A stretch of DNA of 8,220 nt from an uncultured Bacteroidota bacterium (GTDB lineage: Bacteria > Bacteroidota > Bacteroidia > Bacteroidales > UBA12481): NCBI GenBank assembly GCA_903832165.1, contig CAILAQ010000422.1, positions 1 through 8,220 on the forward strand, in the 5' to 3' direction. A model generated the notes under the pieces. It worked only from the letters and a program-made list of their open reading frames with translations. It was not told the origin of the DNA and ran no database searches. The position numbers and the translations under genes were made by a program. Below, piece by piece: positions 5,734 to 8,220 of this stretch (its first letter is position 1; every line of letters begins with the position of its first letter).

Positions 5734-7359
5734 ATGAAGCGGATTTATTTATTGACTATTGCCCTGTGTATGATACTCGCAGGGACCAGCATTCAGGCCC
5801 AGAAAAAGGTGGTCGATCAGATCATTTCTTTAGGCCAGACAGATAATCAGACGATGAACCATCTGGATGTGCTCTGTAACAGATTCGGAGGCCGCATTCT
5901 GGGCTCCGACGCTTATGATAATGCCGCAGACTGGTGCATAGCCCAGTTTAAAAAATGGGGCATGGAAGCTGAACTGGACGAGGCCGGAACATTACCGGTA
6001 GGATTCAACCGTGGTCCGTGGTTTGGCCGTCTGCTGGCCGAAAACGGGATGGACCTGCATTTTGCCACTCCATCTTATACCTCAGGAACTCATGGCGTTC
6101 AGCGCGGACATGTGCTGATCGAGCCAAAATCGCAGGCTGAATTTGATAAGATGAAAGGTGCGCTGAAGGGCGCATGGGTACTGATATCAGGCACCAACGG
6201 CGGCTGGCCGGTTGATTATTCGACCGATGCAGATGCCAGAAGAGCCAATATCATCCTTAGGAACGACACCATAAACCAGCAAAACCGGGATATTCAATCG
6301 GAAAATCGTAAAATCCGCCAGGCTGAGCAGGATTATCAGAAGGCATTGAAACTGGATCCCACTGCAGTTCGCGCTACTCCAAAAGTTGAAGAAAAGCAAC
6401 CGATTCCATTGAATGAGGAACCTGCTCTTTTCTACAAGCAGATGCGCGAAGCCGGCATCCTTGGAATTATCCAGTCGGCACCGGTTCCAATCCAGTCACT
6501 CTTCGATCGGAATGTATGGAAGATGACCTTTGAAACTCTGCCTACAGTTCCCGATATCAAACTGGAAGACAAGCAGTACAAAATCATTGAGCAGATGGCG
6601 AAAGAACGCCGCTATTTCCAACTGGAATTTGATATCCGTAACTATTTCAAGATGGGACCGGTAAAATATTATAACGTAGTCGGCAAAATCAAAGGCACGA
6701 AATATCCCGATGAGTATGTGATCATGGGTGGTCACCTTGATTGTTTCGACGTTGCCTCAGGCGGCGTGGATGATGGTTCCGGTGCAACACCGGCCATGGA
6801 AGCTGCACGTTTGATCATGGCAGCCGGCGGAAAACCACAGCGTTCGATTCTGGTATGCCTGTGGGCTGGTGAAGAATTCGGTCTCCTGGGATCAAAAAGC
6901 TGGGTCGAGAAAAACACCAAGAACTGGGATAAAATCTCAAACTATTTCAACCGTGATGGTGGTCCGCTCGTTGCCAACAGCCTGACTGTTCCGGCAGACC
7001 TGTATGACGATTTCGCAAAAATCTGCGAACCATTGAACAGGATCAACCCTGATTTTCCGTTCACTCTCACCAAACGTGAAGGAGAACCTGGTCCAAGGCC
7101 AAACAGGGCCGGCGGATCAGATCATGCCTACTTTGCCATGAATGGAATCCCTACGCTGAGTTTCGGCCAGGCCGATCCAAAAGGATACAACTTTGATTAC
7201 GGTGAGATCTGGCATACCGAGCGCGATATGTACAACAAAAGCATCGCGGAATATCAGAACCAGACTTCCTTAGTTACTGCAGTTGTCGTTTACGGAGTTG
7301 CCAACCTTGATAAAGTTCTTTCACGCAAGGGCCTGTATCAGCAGGCGCCGGCTAAATAA
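5734..7359 (+). CDS. Secreted M28-family zinc metallopeptidase with PA-like domain
   Basis: This 541-residue exopeptidase-type protein has a Sec signal peptide (MKRIYLLTIALCMILAG, probable cleavage IQA|Q after residue 22), so it acts in the periplasm or outside. The M28 two-zinc site is complete and in order: His334 and Asp336 in GGHLD, Asp346/347 in GVDDGSG, Glu380-Glu381 in WAGEEFG (general base and ligand), Asp408 in NRDGG and His464 in GSDHAYF, with the conserved IWHTERD at 492-498. Residues about 100-265 look like a protease-associated (PA) domain (LKGAWVLISG, EAGILGIIQSAP), split by a charged Asn/Gln/Glu/Lys-rich insertion at about 165-225. ATG 5734 follows an A-rich stretch without a Shine-Dalgarno site. 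No T9SS tail is present. Aminopeptidase versus glutamate-carboxypeptidase activity cannot be decided. The gene stands alone and ends at a strong terminator. Confidence 0.92.
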   Translation: MKRIYLLTIALCMILAGTSIQAQKKVVDQIISLGQTDNQTMNHLDVLCNRFGGRILGSDAYDNAADWCIAQFKKWGMEAELDEAGTLPVGFNRGPWFGRLLAENGMDLHFATPSYTSGTHGVQRGHVLIEPKSQAEFDKMKGALKGAWVLISGTNGGWPVDYSTDADARRANIILRNDTINQQNRDIQSENRKIRQAEQDYQKALKLDPTAVRATPKVEEKQPIPLNEEPALFYKQMREAGILGIIQSAPVPIQSLFDRNVWKMTFETLPTVPDIKLEDKQYKIIEQMAKERRYFQLEFDIRNYFKMGPVKYYNVVGKIKGTKYPDEYVIMGGHLDCFDVASGGVDDGSGATPAMEAARLIMAAGGKPQRSILVCLWAGEEFGLLGSKSWVEKNTKNWDKISNYFNRDGGPLVANSLTVPADLYDDFAKICEPLNRINPDFPFTLTKREGEPGPRPNRAGGSDHAYFAMNGIPTLSFGQADPKGYNFDYGEIWHTERDMYNKSIAEYQNQTSLVTAVVVYGVANLDKVLSRKGLYQQAPAK

Positions 7360-7371
7360 CCGGGATAACTG

Positions 7372-7409
7372 AAAAAAAAGGGAGGGCCGACTGGCTCTCC
7401 CTTTTTTTT
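7372..7409. terminator. Bidirectional Rho-independent terminator between convergent genes
   Basis: Eight A (7372-7379) precede GGGAGGGCC (7380-7388), the loop GACT, GGCTCTCCC (7393-7401) and eight T (7402-7409). The nine-pair GC stem has one G-T wobble, and the flanking A and T runs extend it and serve as T-tracts in both directions. It lies 12 nt after the peptidase stop and 14 nt past the stop of the minus-strand T9SS protein gene, so it should terminate both transcripts. Confidence 0.93.
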
Positions 7410-7423
7410 ATCCTATCCGGGAA

Positions 7424-8220
7424 TCAATAAATGATCGAAATCATTCTGACTGCTTGATCGTCATTAAAATACATCCTCAGGAAATATATCCCTTTCTGAG
7501 TCTTCAGGGTTTCCCAGCGAACAAAATTCTTGCCCTGATTACAATCCAGCTGATCGAAGCTTGCGACTTCCCTGCCTGTTATATCAACGATTTTCAGAAT
7601 AACCTTACCGGGTTTTGGCAGGTCAAATGCGATCGTTGTTCCATACGCAAATGGATTCGGGTAATTAGTCAGATTATAATTAAAAGCGGCTGGATTAGTA
7701 AACGAATCCACGCCTGATGACGATTCAACGGTGATGGTTACGCTGGCCTGATCGCAATTCGTCGGGTTCAAAAGCTCGCAAATCTGATACACCAGCGTAT
7801 ACGTTCCTGCCACTATGCTGGCTCCAACAAGCACTGATGTACCGTGCAGTGAAATCTGCTGGCTCGAGGAGCTGACCATAGACAATATAACTTTTGTTGA
7901 ATCAACAAAGGAAGGTCCCAGCTTATCGTTTTCCAAAACATTTTTCACGGCCACACCACCTATTCCTGCCACAACCTTTCCCGCATCGTCAATTGCTTCC
8001 AAACTGAGTCCCGATCCCGGATTTAAAACCGCTACCGAAACGGAAGCCGTTGAACAATGGTCCGGATTGAGCTTATCGCAGATCTGATAAACCAGGCTGT
8101 AAACTCCGGTTAAAGTTCCGGGGTCAACAATCACATCTGCACCTGACAATTTAACTTTCGGACTGGTGGTGCTTAACATGGTAAGGTTCACCAAACTCAA
8201 AGTGGGTGCACTGCAAATGA
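7424..8220 (-). CDS. T9SS-exported protein with Ig-like repeats, C-terminal part (5' end missing)
   Basis: The frame is open from the right edge to a TGA stop at 7424-7426, giving 265 visible residues. No true start is present: the TTG at 8200 is an internal Leu codon and the frame continues upstream as ICSAPTL. Two Ig-like repeats are visible, each ending with the same pattern: GVYSLVYQICDKLNP then a Cys and STASVSVAV (to about 8027), and GTYTLVYQICELLNP then a Cys and QASVTITV (about 7999-7727). The second opens with AIDDAG and VLENDKL. Such repeats are common in Bacteroidota adhesins and gliding-type surface proteins. Residues coded by about 7672-7427 form a type A T9SS sorting domain (NYPNPF, TIAFDLPKPGKVILKIVDITGREV, GIYFLRM), which directs export and is normally removed at the cell surface. 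The N-terminal functional domain lies outside the window. Confidence 0.9.
   Translation of the reverse strand, partial: ICSAPTLSLVNLTMLSTTSPKVKLSGADVIVDPGTLTGVYSLVYQICDKLNPDHCSTASVSVAVLNPGSGLSLEAIDDAGKVVAGIGGVAVKNVLENDKLGPSFVDSTKVILSMVSSSSQQISLHGTSVLVGASIVAGTYTLVYQICELLNPTNCDQASVTITVESSSGVDSFTNPAAFNYNLTNYPNPFAYGTTIAFDLPKPGKVILKIVDITGREVASFDQLDCNQGKNFVRWETLKTQKGIYFLRMYFNDDQAVRMISIIY

Noticed and set aside
7454..8087. Plus-strand open frames opposite the T9SS protein
   Set aside because: Shadows of a well-supported T9SS sorting domain and Ig-like repeats on the minus strand.

Overview
The window looks like a chromosomal piece of a Bacteroidota genome, probably an environmental or anaerobic member of class Bacteroidia. 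The signs are a C-terminal type IX secretion (T9SS) sorting domain with the NYPNPF signature, A-rich start regions without Shine-Dalgarno sequences, Sec signal peptides on large secreted hydrolases, and short dispersed low-complexity repeats. No rRNA, tRNA, CRISPR array, transposase or phage gene was seen. Species-level placement is not possible from the sequence alone.

Layout, left to right. (1) Bases 1-3921, minus strand: one very long open frame of 1307 codons running off the left edge. It encodes a secreted multidomain protein: signal peptide, an N-terminal domain I cannot name, a GATase1/ThuA-like domain, a beta-rich section, and an (alpha/alpha)6 catalytic barrel resembling glycogen-debranching enzymes. 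Its frame is continuous but contains several repeat tracts: a heptanucleotide repeat that supplies part of the signal peptide, an octanucleotide repeat at a domain boundary, and a Ser-coding triplet run at the window edge. (2) Bases 3922-4183: non-coding, with a REP-like palindrome and a 20-bp-arm inverted repeat. (3) Bases 4184-5626, minus: a stand-alone CoA-acylating aldehyde dehydrogenase closely resembling the N-terminal half of AdhE. (4) Bases 5627-5733: a 107-bp divergent intergenic region. (5) Bases 5734-7359, plus: a secreted M28-family zinc peptidase with an unusual charged insertion. (6) Bases 7360-7423: a strong bidirectional terminator between convergent genes. (7) Bases 7424-8220, minus: the 3' end of a large T9SS-exported surface or secreted protein with Ig-like repeats.

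The genes do not form an obvious operon. Three of the four products are exported (glycosidase-like, peptidase, T9SS protein), which fits a cell degrading external polymers. The dehydrogenase is a cytoplasmic fermentation-type enzyme. I found no convincing new defence or mobile system. The most unusual signal is the series of dispersed repeats in and just upstream of the large hydrolase gene, including two tracts with non-triplet units inside the reading frame that still keep it open.
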